DNA from: Armatimonadota bacterium
Lineage (GTDB): Bacteria; Armatimonadota; JAAZEB01
Direction: 5' to 3'
Length of the DNA: 6,046 bases
Assembly: GCA_012841485.1 (NCBI GenBank)
Contig: DUUU01000092.1
Span: 1 to 6,046 of the forward strand
The translations under genes and the position numbers were made by a program. Under the pieces are notes generated by a model. That model saw only the letters and a program-made list of their open reading frames with translations. It was not told where the DNA came from and ran no database searches. Shown piece by piece: positions 1 to 6,046 of the stretch; positions within the stretch are counted from its first letter, which is position 1, and each line of letters opens with the position of its first letter.

Positions 1-98
1 AGTATATCACCACGGGCTACAAAGAGGCGACCATCGTCGCGTTCAAGTGCACTTGAACGCGACGATGGTCGCCTCTTTGTAGCCCGTGGTGATATACT
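1..98. repeat. Perfect 98-bp palindrome at the contig edge, probable fold-back artefact
   Basis: Bases 1-49 are the exact reverse complement of bases 50-98, with no spacer and no mismatch; the centre is AAGTG/CACTT at 45-54. Bases 50-98 continue the reading frame of the M28-like gene, so they are the authentic arm and 1-49 is the mirrored copy. A perfect spacerless palindrome exactly at a sequence end, with one arm inside a coding region, is the classic product of a fold-back chimeric read or an assembler turning round at a contig end. A natural hairpin end is possible but much less likely. The stop codon of the M28-like gene lies in the mirrored arm. Confidence 0.95.
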
Positions 99-2712
99 GC
101 TCCAGCGGATAGTCGCGGGCACCCGAGACGCCCAGGTCCGGCGCATAGTCGATGTCCCCCGTCTCGGCGTTGATGTGATACGCCGCGAGGTGCGTGGGAC
201 GGTTATAGCCATACGCGGTGAGCGGAGCGACGCCAGCGAATTCAAAGGCGCCCTTGTCATCCACCTGCTCGACCATCGGGCCGCGAACGCCCATGTAGGT
301 CTTGTTGTTGTTCTCGACGACGGCCAGGCCGCCAGGAATCTCCTTATCGGGAATGAAGGAGCGGCGCGGGTCGAACTCCACCACGCGACCCACCAGCTTG
401 GCGAAACCGCCGGTGAGCGTCATGCGCGAGAAGGTGGAGGGGTCGGTGACCGGAAGGGCGAGCTCCTCCTGAGACTCCGGATCGTTGTTATCGTTGACCA
501 TGTCGTAGTAGAGCGCCGCCAGGAGGCGTGCCTGCCGCGACAGGTTGTAGATGCTCACCTTGTCGGGGGTGTCGAACGGTGTATCGACGTAGGGGCGGGC
601 ATCATCCGTGGTGACAAATCCGACGCCCATCGCGCCAGCCATCGTCACCGGCTCGTGGTCCAGGGCAACCTTGCCCGGGATGAAGTTGCGCCAGTCCTTA
701 CCCGAGATCGGGTTGACGCCGTCCGCGAAGAGCTCCTTCGGATCGCCGCCCAGGGCCGTTTTCACGATCTGCTCGGCGTTCTCGCGCTGGACGCGGGCGA
801 AATCGGCGAACTTCCGCTGAATATCCTGACGGTAATCGTAGTACATGCCCTTGTAGAACATGCCTACGCGAGGTGTTTTGCTGCTCAGGTCGAGGCCGGT
901 GAAGACATACCAGCGCTTGCGCGGTTGCTCCTCCTGCGGGCTGAGGGTCCAGAAGCCGACGATGCAGAAGATGAGCGCCACGCCAGCCACGCCACCCGCG
1001 ATCTTTCCGAAGAGCCGAGCGCGACCGATGCCGCGCAGGACGCTGAGCGCGATCAGACCGAGAATGATGGTCACGAGGCCCTTGCCGACAGGCGTCGCCT
1101 GGTTGCCCAGCCACATGACGAACCGGGTCTTGACGGGGGGCACCTCGTGCTCGGAGAAGTGCTGCTCCATGTAGGCGCGAATACCCTTGAGCGCAAGGTG
1201 GTGCGCGCCGGTGGAGAGGAACATGATGCTGCGGCGCGGCTTCTCGCCGGCGTAGAGGCGTGCCAGCTCAAGCTGGGTGGCAACGCCACACGCGGACTCT
1301 GCGCCCGGCGCGAGGTCGGGCACGACCGACATCGAGTCGTAGTACGACTCGATCACGATCACCTGATCCTTGAACTTGGGATCGGTGCCTTCCACCCAGC
1401 CGACGACGTTGCGCGCGGGCCGCTTCTGCCAGAACACCTCGGAGATGAGGCGGACCTTGGGAACGAGGTAGTTGCCATCCGAGGCAAGCTGGAAGCGAGA
1501 CCGGATGGCGTCGGCATCCTCGCGGGCGATCCAGAAGCGCGGGATCGCCAGGGGAATCGAGATAAACTTGCCTTCTGCCTCGCCACGCTGCGTGCTCTCC
1601 GGCTCCACGAAGAGGACCGCCTTGGCGCCCAGGCGCGGCGCGTTCAGCCACTCCTGAGCGGAGTTGAAGTCGACCATGACAATGGAGCCGTCAACGGTCT
1701 TGCCGTTGAAGTTGGCGAGCTTGCCGGGGCCGACGTCGATGAGCGGAGCCTGGAGGCCCCCCTTCTCTGGCGAGGGCAGCTTGGAAGTCTGGACCTGGTT
1801 AGGCCAGAGAGGATAGAGGCGGTACCGAGTGCCATCGATATCCATCCAGGTAGCAAGGATGGCGATGGCTCCAGGAAACGCATCGGCTAGGAGCTGCCGG
1901 TTTAGGGCAAGCTGCTCGCCGCCGGTGGGCGACTTGGCCAGCATCTGGCGAGCGTCGGAGCTGAGAGTGACCCCGATAAAGCGCTCTGGTGTATAGAGCG
2001 GGCCATTATGGCAGAGCCAGTTGAGCTCGTCAATAAGGGGTGGCTCCAGGACGGCCAGCTTCTCGCGCAACGCCGCCTGTGCCTTCTGATGCGCCTGGTC
2101 GGCGGTGAGGAGCGAGTTCGGCTTGATCAGCGGGAGAGTGCCCGGAGTCGTGGGGTGTGCCTCGAGCTCCTTGAGGTACTTCGCGTTCTCGCGCTGGAAC
2201 ACCTCATCCGCCTGCTGGAACTCGCGCAATGGCTGAACACAGTCGTTCAGCTTCTGCAGCGTCTCGGGAGTGAGACGGCTGAGAATGTGGCGGACGAGGG
2301 GAGAGGCATCGCCCCGGGTGAGCATATCAACCAGGAGCATGGAATCCTTGATCCGCAGGCCATCGCTGACGGGGACCGTGACCTCGAACTGCTCGGTGGT
2401 CACGTTGGTCAAGCCGGCCTTTCGGAACTGCTGCTCCACGTATTCGGCCGCCTGTCGGGAACCCGGATAGCCCGCCACGCGAGAAGGGATCGCCGAGAGC
2501 GCACGCACGTGTCGGTCGAGCGCCGCGGGATCAATGGCGGCGGTCAGCCTCCGATAGGCGGCCTCGGTGGCAGGATCCAGCTTCTTTTCGGAGGAGGATT
2601 GCGCGTGAAGGGAATGCTCCGGTATGGCCAGGATCAAGCCGGCCAGGATGAGGAGATACAGAACCCGGTAGAGCGCGTGCCCGGCAAGCTTAACGCGCTG
2701 TACGTGCTTCAT
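43..2712 (-). CDS. Exported M28-family-like protein with PA-like segment, internal TM pair and C-terminal beta domain; 3' end lost
   Basis: ATG at 2712 is chosen because AAAGGA lies 6 nt upstream; a GTG at 2730 in the same frame lacks such a site. Residues 1-37 are a signal peptide or anchor (hydrophobic LYLLILAGLILAI, then SLHA/QS). Residues about 70-115 match the start of M28 peptidases (YPGSRQAAEYVEQQF). A charged helical stretch of roughly 160 residues follows. Residues about 320-375 look like a PA domain (GKTVDGSIVMVDF, LGAKAVLFVE). The M28 core resumes near 436. Usual zinc-site positions are altered: AHYDS reads SYYDS (His to Tyr457), PGADDN reads PGAES, the catalytic Glu pair reads His504-His505, and the late YHT His reads YVD near 709; only Asp608 (GLDL) looks kept. 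Two membrane segments (about 545-559 and 571-590) interrupt the core. Residues from about 767 resemble a carboxypeptidase-regulatory beta-sandwich. Peptidase activity is therefore doubtful; a binding or structural role is inferred. The stop at 43-45 comes from the mirrored palindrome arm, so the last two residues are unreliable and the real protein continues. Confidence 0.85.
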   Translation of the reverse strand: MKHVQRVKLAGHALYRVLYLLILAGLILAIPEHSLHAQSSSEKKLDPATEAAYRRLTAAIDPAALDRHVRALSAIPSRVAGYPGSRQAAEYVEQQFRKAGLTNVTTEQFEVTVPVSDGLRIKDSMLLVDMLTRGDASPLVRHILSRLTPETLQKLNDCVQPLREFQQADEVFQRENAKYLKELEAHPTTPGTLPLIKPNSLLTADQAHQKAQAALREKLAVLEPPLIDELNWLCHNGPLYTPERFIGVTLSSDARQMLAKSPTGGEQLALNRQLLADAFPGAIAILATWMDIDGTRYRLYPLWPNQVQTSKLPSPEKGGLQAPLIDVGPGKLANFNGKTVDGSIVMVDFNSAQEWLNAPRLGAKAVLFVEPESTQRGEAEGKFISIPLAIPRFWIAREDADAIRSRFQLASDGNYLVPKVRLISEVFWQKRPARNVVGWVEGTDPKFKDQVIVIESYYDSMSVVPDLAPGAESACGVATQLELARLYAGEKPRRSIMFLSTGAHHLALKGIRAYMEQHFSEHEVPPVKTRFVMWLGNQATPVGKGLVTIILGLIALSVLRGIGRARLFGKIAGGVAGVALIFCIVGFWTLSPQEEQPRKRWYVFTGLDLSSKTPRVGMFYKGMYYDYRQDIQRKFADFARVQRENAEQIVKTALGGDPKELFADGVNPISGKDWRNFIPGKVALDHEPVTMAGAMGVGFVTTDDARPYVDTPFDTPDKVSIYNLSRQARLLAALYYDMVNDNNDPESQEELALPVTDPSTFSRMTLTGGFAKLVGRVVEFDPRRSFIPDKEIPGGLAVVENNNKTYMGVRGPMVEQVDDKGAFEFAGVAPLTAYGYNRPTHLAAYHINAETGDIDYAPDLGVSGARDYPLEQYITTGYKEATIVAFKCT

Positions 2713-2718
2713 ATCCGA

Positions 2719-2724
2719 TCCTTT
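2719..2724 (-). promoter_or_regulatory. Shine-Dalgarno site of the M28-like gene
   Basis: AAAGGA on the minus strand lies 6 nt before the ATG at 2712. It decides the start in favour of this ATG over the in-frame GTG at 2730, which lies upstream of the site. The resulting N-terminus (MKHVQRVK, then a hydrophobic stretch) is a normal signal-peptide layout. Confidence 0.75.
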
Positions 2725-2810
2725 CGCCACAGGGCTGTGCGTTCGTTCTTTCAGTCCTCACCGAACCCGAAATGGCACGGTGCAAGGGTTTCGGATTCCC
2801 TGGCGGCGGA

Positions 2811-2863
2811 GTCCTGCTAGTCGCGGTTACCGGGGAGACTCTCTCTCCGCAACGCGGCAGGAC
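2811..2863 (-). other. Extended imperfect stem-loop in the leader
   Basis: On the minus strand GTCCTGC (2857-2863) pairs perfectly with GCAGGAC (2811-2817). CGCG follows directly on one side and pairs with CGCG (2822-2825) across a 4-nt bulge. The stem continues through TTGC/GGTAA with a G-U pair and bulges, and through GGAGAGA/TCTCCCC with one A-C mismatch, to a GAG loop. About 22 pairs form in 53 nt. It is the strongest RNA structure in the leader and lies about 100 nt before the start codon, too far to mask the ribosome site directly. Confidence 0.6.
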
Positions 2864-2937
2864 CGATATCGCCTTACACTTACGAGTGCTGGGGGCTTAC
2901 AACGCCAGCACCTGGTAGGCGCTGACGCACAAGCGGT

Positions 2938-2966
2938 ATCATAGCATAAGCCCTCGCAAAGATCAA
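2938..2966 (-). promoter_or_regulatory. Housekeeping-sigma promoter for the M28-like gene
   Basis: Minus-strand -35 TTGATC (2961-2966), a 17-bp spacer, and -10 TATGAT (2938-2943). A TG dinucleotide one base before the -10 box (TGCTATGAT) gives an extended -10. The expected transcription start is near 2931. The hexamers match the sigma-70 consensus at 4 of 6 and 5 of 6 positions. The region is richer in A and T than its surroundings. The -35 box overlaps the stop codon of the doubtful small ORF upstream. Confidence 0.7.
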
Positions 2967-3175
2967 TAGCAAGGGTGCGCGTAGTAGTGCGGCACCCATT
3001 CGGGCAGGGTGTACCATACCGGTTCGGCGCCCTGGGAAGCCTTCCCTCGTGAGTCGCGCGAAAGGTTCGCGAACGGCCGGCTATGCCACACCCAGAACGT
3101 ATGGTTCGCTACGCAGGCGGGATCCCCTTCTGGGAATTGATCCAGGTTGTCGGTGAAATGTGCAGGGGTGACCAC
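2963..3175 (-). CDS. Doubtful small ORF, hypothetical protein (70 aa)
   Basis: A GTG-initiated frame on the minus strand ending in TGA at 2963-2965. The product has balanced composition, rich in aromatic residues, Pro and His (TDNLDQFPEG, NHTFWVWHSRP, WYTLPEWVPHYY). This is less Arg-rich than typical chance frames in GC-rich DNA. The start is weak: only AGGCAAG precedes the GTG, and an in-frame TAA lies 48 bases upstream of it. I recognise no family. It could be a real small gene, the 3' remnant of a decayed gene, or chance. A competing plus-strand frame (3083-3316) has no ribosome site. The stop abuts the promoter of the next minus-strand gene, as a true gene end might. Confidence 0.25.
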   Translation of the reverse strand: MVTPAHFTDNLDQFPEGDPACVANHTFWVWHSRPFANLSRDSRGKASQGAEPVWYTLPEWVPHYYAHPCY

Positions 3176-3451
3176 CTTGCCTGGATGAGGGAGGTCGGGG
3201 TGGGGGAGACGGCGTCGTTAGCCTACCGGGCGTTCTGGCAAGTCATGTGCGCTCGAATGGGTGCGGTGATACGAGGATGTAGGCGGCGAGCGCCGAACCA
3301 GGTACCGTTCCCCTAGAGCGGGCCAGGGTGAATCTGGCTGGACCGGTTAGCCCCGGAACAGCACGTGGGCGGGTGGTACAGGATTGCTTGGGCCAGGCAG
3401 GTCCACCATGCCGGCGAGGTTGCCCTCGAACGAGTGGGTGGAGAGCTCAAT
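3176..3451. other. Intergenic region upstream of the HD-GYP gene, no clear gene
   Basis: This is the rest of the space between the divergent genes. I find no convincing sigma-70 promoter for the plus-strand regulator here. The best alternative is a sigma-54-like TGGCAAG-N4-GTGC at 3236-3250, with the correct GG-N10-GC spacing but mismatches in both elements. On the minus strand 3347-3451 stays open in the frame antisense to the regulator, but with no start or ribosome site. No repeats, RNA genes or mobile-element ends are seen. Confidence 0.5.
3440..3445 (+). promoter_or_regulatory. Shine-Dalgarno site of the HD-GYP gene
   Basis: GGAGAG lies 8 nt before the ATG at 3452. It decides against the in-frame ATG at 3365, which would add 29 residues before the receiver domain and has no comparable site. 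From 3452 the receiver's first beta strand (TLVLVAD) starts at residue 7, as is usual for response regulators. Confidence 0.75.
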
Positions 3452-5407
3452 ATGGTAGATCCCAGGGAAACACTGGTCCTGGTGGCGGATGGCGATGGTA
3501 GCGCGCGTTCGACGACCGAGGGCCATCTGGTCAAGGCCGGGTATCGTGTGGTGTCTGTTCGGGATGGGGGAGCGGTTCTTAGTGTGGTCCACCAGGCGGA
3601 GCGCCCGGATATCCTGATCATCGATGCGGGGTTGCCGGGCATCGATGGCTTCGACGTCTGTGGCGAGGTGAAACGGAATCCGGCCACACTCTCCATTCCG
3701 GTGATCATGGTGACACCGCTCTCCAGGGTGGTGGATCGAGTGCGCGCGATGGACGTGGGCGCGGACGACTTCCTCACCAAGCCGGTGGATCGGACTGAGC
3801 TGCTGGCACGAGTGCGCTCGCTCTTGCGGGTGAAGGTGCTCCATGACAGGATGGCGGCGGAGATTCAGCGCCTGACCGAGATCGGCATCGCGCTTTCCGC
3901 GGAGCGGGATACAAACCGCCTGCTGGAGCGCATCGTGGACGAGGCACGCGCGATCAACCACGCCGATGCCGGCACGCTCTACACCGTCGACCGGGATGCG
4001 GGCGTGCTGAAGATCGAGATCATGCAAACGGAGAGCCTGGGCACGCGCCTGGGCGGGGTCCGCGGCGACCGGATTGCCCTTCCCCCCGTAAAGCTCGACA
4101 GGGCGCACGTCTCCGCTTATGTTGCCCTGACGGGCGAGACCCTGAACATCCCCGACGTGTACGAGGCGGAGGGCTTCGACTTTAGCGGGCCGCGCCGCTT
4201 CGACGCGGTGACCGGCTACCGCTCGCGCTCCATGCTTGTCGTGCCGATGCGCAACTACGAGGACGAGATCATCGGCGTGCTCCAGTTGATCAACGCCCAG
4301 GATCCGACGACGGGTCAGGTGATCCCTTTCCCCGCCGCGAACGTGGAGCGCACGCGCTCGCTGGCGTCGCAGGCAGGCATCTCGCTGACGAACACGCGCC
4401 TGATCCAGGATCTGGAGGCATTCCTCGATGGCTTGATTCACGTGATGGCGGCTGCCGTGGACGAGAAGTCCCACTATACGGCGGGCCACATCAACCGCGT
4501 CACCCATCTCGCCGGCATCCTGGCGCGCGCGGTGAATGAAGCGGAAGAGGATCTTTTCGGGGGGCGCAAGTTCACCGAAGAAGAGCTGAAGGAGCTGAAG
4601 ATCGCCGGCCTGCTCCACGATATTGGCAAGATCGTCGTGCCGGAGCACATCGTCGACAAGGCGACGAAGCTGCAGACGGTGTACGATCGCATCAGCGAGA
4701 TTCGGGCCCGGTGGTCAGTGATCCGGCGTGGGATGGAGAACGCGGCGCTTCGCCGCAAGCTGGAGTTGACGCAGGCGGGAGCGCCGGCCGCGGAGCTAGA
4801 AGCGGTGGATGCGGAGCTGCGCGTTGAGATTGAGCGGCTGGCGGATGACCTGGCCTTCCTCGACGCGATCAACCTCGCGGGGGAGTTTATGGCGCCGGAC
4901 CGGGTCGAGCGCCTGCGCGCGATTGCCGCGCGTACCTACATGGATGACGAGGGTAACCCGCAACCATACCTGACCGAGAATGAAGTGCGAAACCTCTCCA
5001 TTCCGAGAGGAACCCTCTTGCCCGAGGAGTTTCAGATCATCCGCGGGCACGCGGAGGTATCGGCTCGCCTCCTGTCGCAGATCCCCTTCTCGCGAAAGCT
5101 CCGAAATGTGCCCGTCTTTGCCGGCGACCACCACGAGGCGCTCAACGGCAGCGGCTACCCGCACGGCAAGCAGGGCGATGATCTGGCGCTCCAGTCACGT
5201 ATTCTTGCCATCGCCGATGTCTACGACGCCCTCACTTCGTCTGACCGGCCTTACAAGAAGGCGTTCAGCCCGGAGGTGGCCTTCGACATCCTGCGCAAAG
5301 ACGCGGCGGCGGGCAAGCTGGATGGCCGTCTGGTAGAGCTATTCATCCGGGAGCGTTGCCACGAGAAGCTTCAGGAAGAGTTGGCTGCCGAGGGGAGCGA
5401 GGAGTAG
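3452..5407 (+). CDS. Response regulator with REC, GAF and HD-GYP domains, predicted c-di-GMP phosphodiesterase
   Basis: 651 residues, predicted cytoplasmic. The receiver domain (about 7-127) has phospho-acceptor Asp58 (LIIDAGLPG), Thr88 and Lys110 (LTKP). The acidic pocket reads D13-G14-D15 where DD is usual. A helical linker leads to a GAF domain (about 142-318) with [21 protein letters not shown] and IGVLQLINA, resembling GAF domains of cyclic-nucleotide enzymes. The HD-GYP domain (about 323-640) keeps the family residues: His346 in TAGH, His389-Asp390 in LLHDIGK, His533 in RGHAEV, His560-His561-Glu562 and GSGYP (566-570), and Asp589 in [13 protein letters not shown] enzymes hydrolyse cyclic di-GMP to pGpG or GMP, so the product likely lowers c-di-GMP when phosphorylated or when the GAF domain binds its ligand. 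About 110 residues (roughly 408-520, charged, partly coiled-coil-like) are inserted between HDIGK and His533. No partner kinase or GGDEF gene lies nearby. Phosphodiesterase activity is inferred from motifs. Confidence 0.93.
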   Translation: MVDPRETLVLVADGDGSARSTTEGHLVKAGYRVVSVRDGGAVLSVVHQAERPDILIIDAGLPGIDGFDVCGEVKRNPATLSIPVIMVTPLSRVVDRVRAMDVGADDFLTKPVDRTELLARVRSLLRVKVLHDRMAAEIQRLTEIGIALSAERDTNRLLERIVDEARAINHADAGTLYTVDRDAGVLKIEIMQTESLGTRLGGVRGDRIALPPVKLDRAHVSAYVALTGETLNIPDVYEAEGFDFSGPRRFDAVTGYRSRSMLVVPMRNYEDEIIGVLQLINAQDPTTGQVIPFPAANVERTRSLASQAGISLTNTRLIQDLEAFLDGLIHVMAAAVDEKSHYTAGHINRVTHLAGILARAVNEAEEDLFGGRKFTEEELKELKIAGLLHDIGKIVVPEHIVDKATKLQTVYDRISEIRARWSVIRRGMENAALRRKLELTQAGAPAAELEAVDAELRVEIERLADDLAFLDAINLAGEFMAPDRVERLRAIAARTYMDDEGNPQPYLTENEVRNLSIPRGTLLPEEFQIIRGHAEVSARLLSQIPFSRKLRNVPVFAGDHHEALNGSGYPHGKQGDDLALQSRILAIADVYDALTSSDRPYKKAFSPEVAFDILRKDAAAGKLDGRLVELFIRERCHEKLQEELAAEGSEE

Positions 5408-5415
5408 GCCCCGGC

Positions 5416-5461
5416 AAAGAAAAGACCCCGGCCGGCCACACCCGATACGCGCCGGCCGGGG
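5416..5461 (-). terminator. GC-rich hairpin with minus-strand T-rich tail between convergent units
   Basis: CCCCGGCCGGC (5426-5436) pairs perfectly over 11 bp with 5451-5461 around a 14-nt loop. It begins 18 nt after the stop of the HD-GYP gene. On the minus strand the hairpin is followed by TCTTTTCTTT (5416-5425), so the intrinsic-terminator layout points leftward. On the plus strand no T-run follows, although the hairpin may still protect or end the HD-GYP mRNA. A second CCCCGGC copy at 5409-5415 could compete for the same partner (5455-5461). It probably blocks read-through from the right into the antisense of the regulator. Confidence 0.6.
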
Positions 5462-5716
5462 AGTGGACCCTAGCGTTGTGCTGCCCCGGCAACGCCTATG
5501 AGGTCCTTCGCTTCTATGAACACCGCATCCGGGAGCGGAGTTCCCACTCGTCTTGAGGGGCATCGAGCCGATCGGCGCGTGCCCTCGCACCGTGCGCAAA
5601 GGCCTCGAGGCTGTGATGCACAGGGAGGCATCTCCGTGTCGTGGCAACACGGCGGCCGGGCGCCTGGAAGCGGGGAGTAGATGCCATGGCGCAGCGGAGC
5701 CTTGCGGAGCGTACAC
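5462..5716. other. Intergenic region without a recognisable gene
   Basis: Frames here are short and rich in Arg, Cys and Pro, and none has a convincing ribosome site. A minus-strand frame ends at 5470 (tail VFIEAKDLIGVAGAAQR) just before the leftward terminator, but it contains two ATA codons, which are scarce in the two real genes, and has no good start. Small inverted repeats occur (CTGTG/CACAG, CCGTGT/ACACGG). I found no core motif of SRP RNA, RNase P RNA or tmRNA. Confidence 0.5.
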
Positions 5717-5747
5717 AAAAACGGGGCTCGGCGGAATGCAGAGCCCC
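5717..5747 (-). terminator. Rho-independent terminator of the tRNA-Ser unit
   Basis: On the minus strand GGGGCTC (5741-5747) and GAGCCCC (5723-5729) form a perfect 7-bp stem with an 11-nt loop. One base later a run of five T follows (5717-5721). The hairpin starts 3 nt after the CCA end of the tRNA, so it ends a single-gene transcript. Confidence 0.85.
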
Positions 5748-5748
5748 T

Positions 5749-5838
<90 letters not shown>

Positions 5839-5849
5839 GCGTGTGCTGT

Positions 5850-5878
5850 ATGATACCACATTCGGGGCCAACTGACAA
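5850..5878 (-). promoter_or_regulatory. Sigma-70 promoter of tRNA-Ser
   Basis: Minus-strand -35 TTGTCA (5873-5878), an exact 17-bp spacer and -10 TATCAT (5850-5855). Initiation is expected near 5843, about 5 nt before the mature tRNA 5' end at 5838, leaving a very short 5' leader for RNase P. Each hexamer matches consensus at 5 of 6 (-35) and 4-5 of 6 (-10) positions. Confidence 0.8.
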
Positions 5879-6046
5879 GATCCCGTGTGCGTATTCAGGC
5901 TGGGAGGCCAACCCGGCGCGGAGGGTCGGAGCGCTTGCCGCTGGCCAGCGATGCGGGGGCATCGGTGGTTTTCGCGTCTCGGGAGGGGGGCCGGCGGGAT
6001 GCCGGCGATCCCGGGGATGGCGCGCTTAGCGCTCCGAGCCGACGGC
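5879..6046. other. Right-hand end of the window, no gene identified
   Basis: A GC-rich stretch. A minus-strand frame is open from the right edge to a TGA at 5895-5897, with Pro/Arg/Ser/Ala-rich content and no recognisable domain. It could be the C-terminus of a gene cut by the edge or simply chance. A small hairpin CGGGAT/ATCCCG with loop GCCGGCG lies near 5995-6013, with no T-run. No repeat matching the left-end palindrome is present. Confidence 0.4.

Larger units (their letters stand above)
2713..2931 (-). promoter_or_regulatory. Long structured 5' leader of the M28-like gene
   Basis: If transcription starts about 7 nt after the -10 box at 2938-2943, the mRNA has a leader of about 220 nt. 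It can form several hairpins: CAGCGCC/GGTGCTG with a 5-nt loop (2906-2924, one G-U pair); CACT/AGTG around a 4-nt loop (2877-2888); a large stem-loop at 2811-2863; and CCGAAACCC/GGGTTCGG with one bulged A (2761-2794). No T-run follows any hairpin, so attenuation by an intrinsic terminator is not evident. It matches no riboswitch class I can recall with confidence. A cis-regulatory RNA is an inference from structure density and length; GC-rich DNA forms chance hairpins. Confidence 0.4.

Noticed and set aside
2008..2820. Long plus-strand frames opposite the M28-like gene (also 175-1890)
   Set aside because: They are antisense to a clear protein with domain motifs and a signal peptide, and lack ribosome sites and recognisable domains; usual shadow frames in GC-rich coding DNA.
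2822..2840. T-box-like string GGTAACCGCG on the minus strand of the leader
   Set aside because: The tRNA-pairing UGGN core is not intact, no specifier loop or terminator is seen, and the downstream gene is not an aminoacyl-tRNA synthetase or amino-acid gene.
3236..3250. Sigma-54-like TGGCAAG-N4-GTGC upstream of the HD-GYP gene
   Set aside because: Spacing fits but both elements carry mismatches, it lies about 200 bases from the gene, and no enhancer-like repeats or activator are seen; chance is likely.
3365..3451. Upstream in-frame ATG adding 29 residues to the HD-GYP protein
   Set aside because: The ATG at 3452 has GGAGAG at good spacing and places the receiver domain at the N-terminus as expected.
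3347..4648. 433-codon minus-strand frame opposite the HD-GYP gene
   Set aside because: It mirrors the REC and GAF coding region, is rich in His, Arg and Ala, and has no domain or start signal; only its tail beyond 3451 is mentioned as a possible remnant.
5462..5716. Possible SRP RNA next to tRNA-Ser
   Set aside because: The conserved core with GGAAGCAGCC-type sequence is absent on both strands.
5841..6029. 62-codon plus-strand frame at the right end
   Set aside because: It starts inside the tRNA promoter, lacks a ribosome site and has Gly/Arg/Cys-biased composition typical of noncoding GC-rich DNA.

Overview
The window reads as a short chromosomal contig from a GC-rich free-living bacterium. 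Genes start with ATG preceded by Shine-Dalgarno sequences, the tRNA encodes its own CCA end, and two good housekeeping-sigma promoters (17-bp spacers) are visible. The taxon cannot be fixed from sequence alone. A large secreted M28-like protein beside a REC-GAF-HD-GYP regulator would suit Armatimonadota, Chloroflexota, Acidobacteriota or Planctomycetota, but this is a guess. No phage, transposon, CRISPR or secretion-system genes are seen.

Layout. Bases 1-98 are a perfect spacerless palindrome at the edge of the sequence, most simply a fold-back assembly or library artefact. It artificially ends the first gene. Bases 43-2712 (minus) encode an exported, membrane-anchored protein built on an M28 aminopeptidase fold with a PA-like segment. 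Most of its zinc ligands are substituted, two membrane segments are inserted inside the fold, and a C-terminal beta-sandwich-like domain is cut off by the contig end. Upstream lie a strong minus-strand promoter (2938-2966) and a leader of about 220 nt rich in hairpins. A doubtful 70-codon minus-strand ORF (2963-3175) and about 275 bases without a clear gene follow. Bases 3452-5407 (plus) encode a response regulator with receiver, GAF and HD-GYP domains, predicted to degrade cyclic di-GMP. It is transcribed divergently from the M28-like gene. A GC-rich hairpin follows it, with its T-rich tail on the minus strand. Then come about 255 bases with no recognisable gene and a compact minus-strand tRNA-Ser(CGA) unit with promoter, tRNA and terminator. 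The last 170 bases hold no identifiable gene.

How the parts fit. The HD-GYP protein is a cytoplasmic signalling output device. The M28-like protein acts outside the membrane or at its outer face. Divergent orientation alone is weak evidence of a link, and no partner histidine kinase is present. The points most worth a second look are the apparently inactive M28 protein with its unusual insertions, the structured leader ahead of it, the roughly 110-residue insertion inside the HD-GYP domain, and the palindromic contig end.
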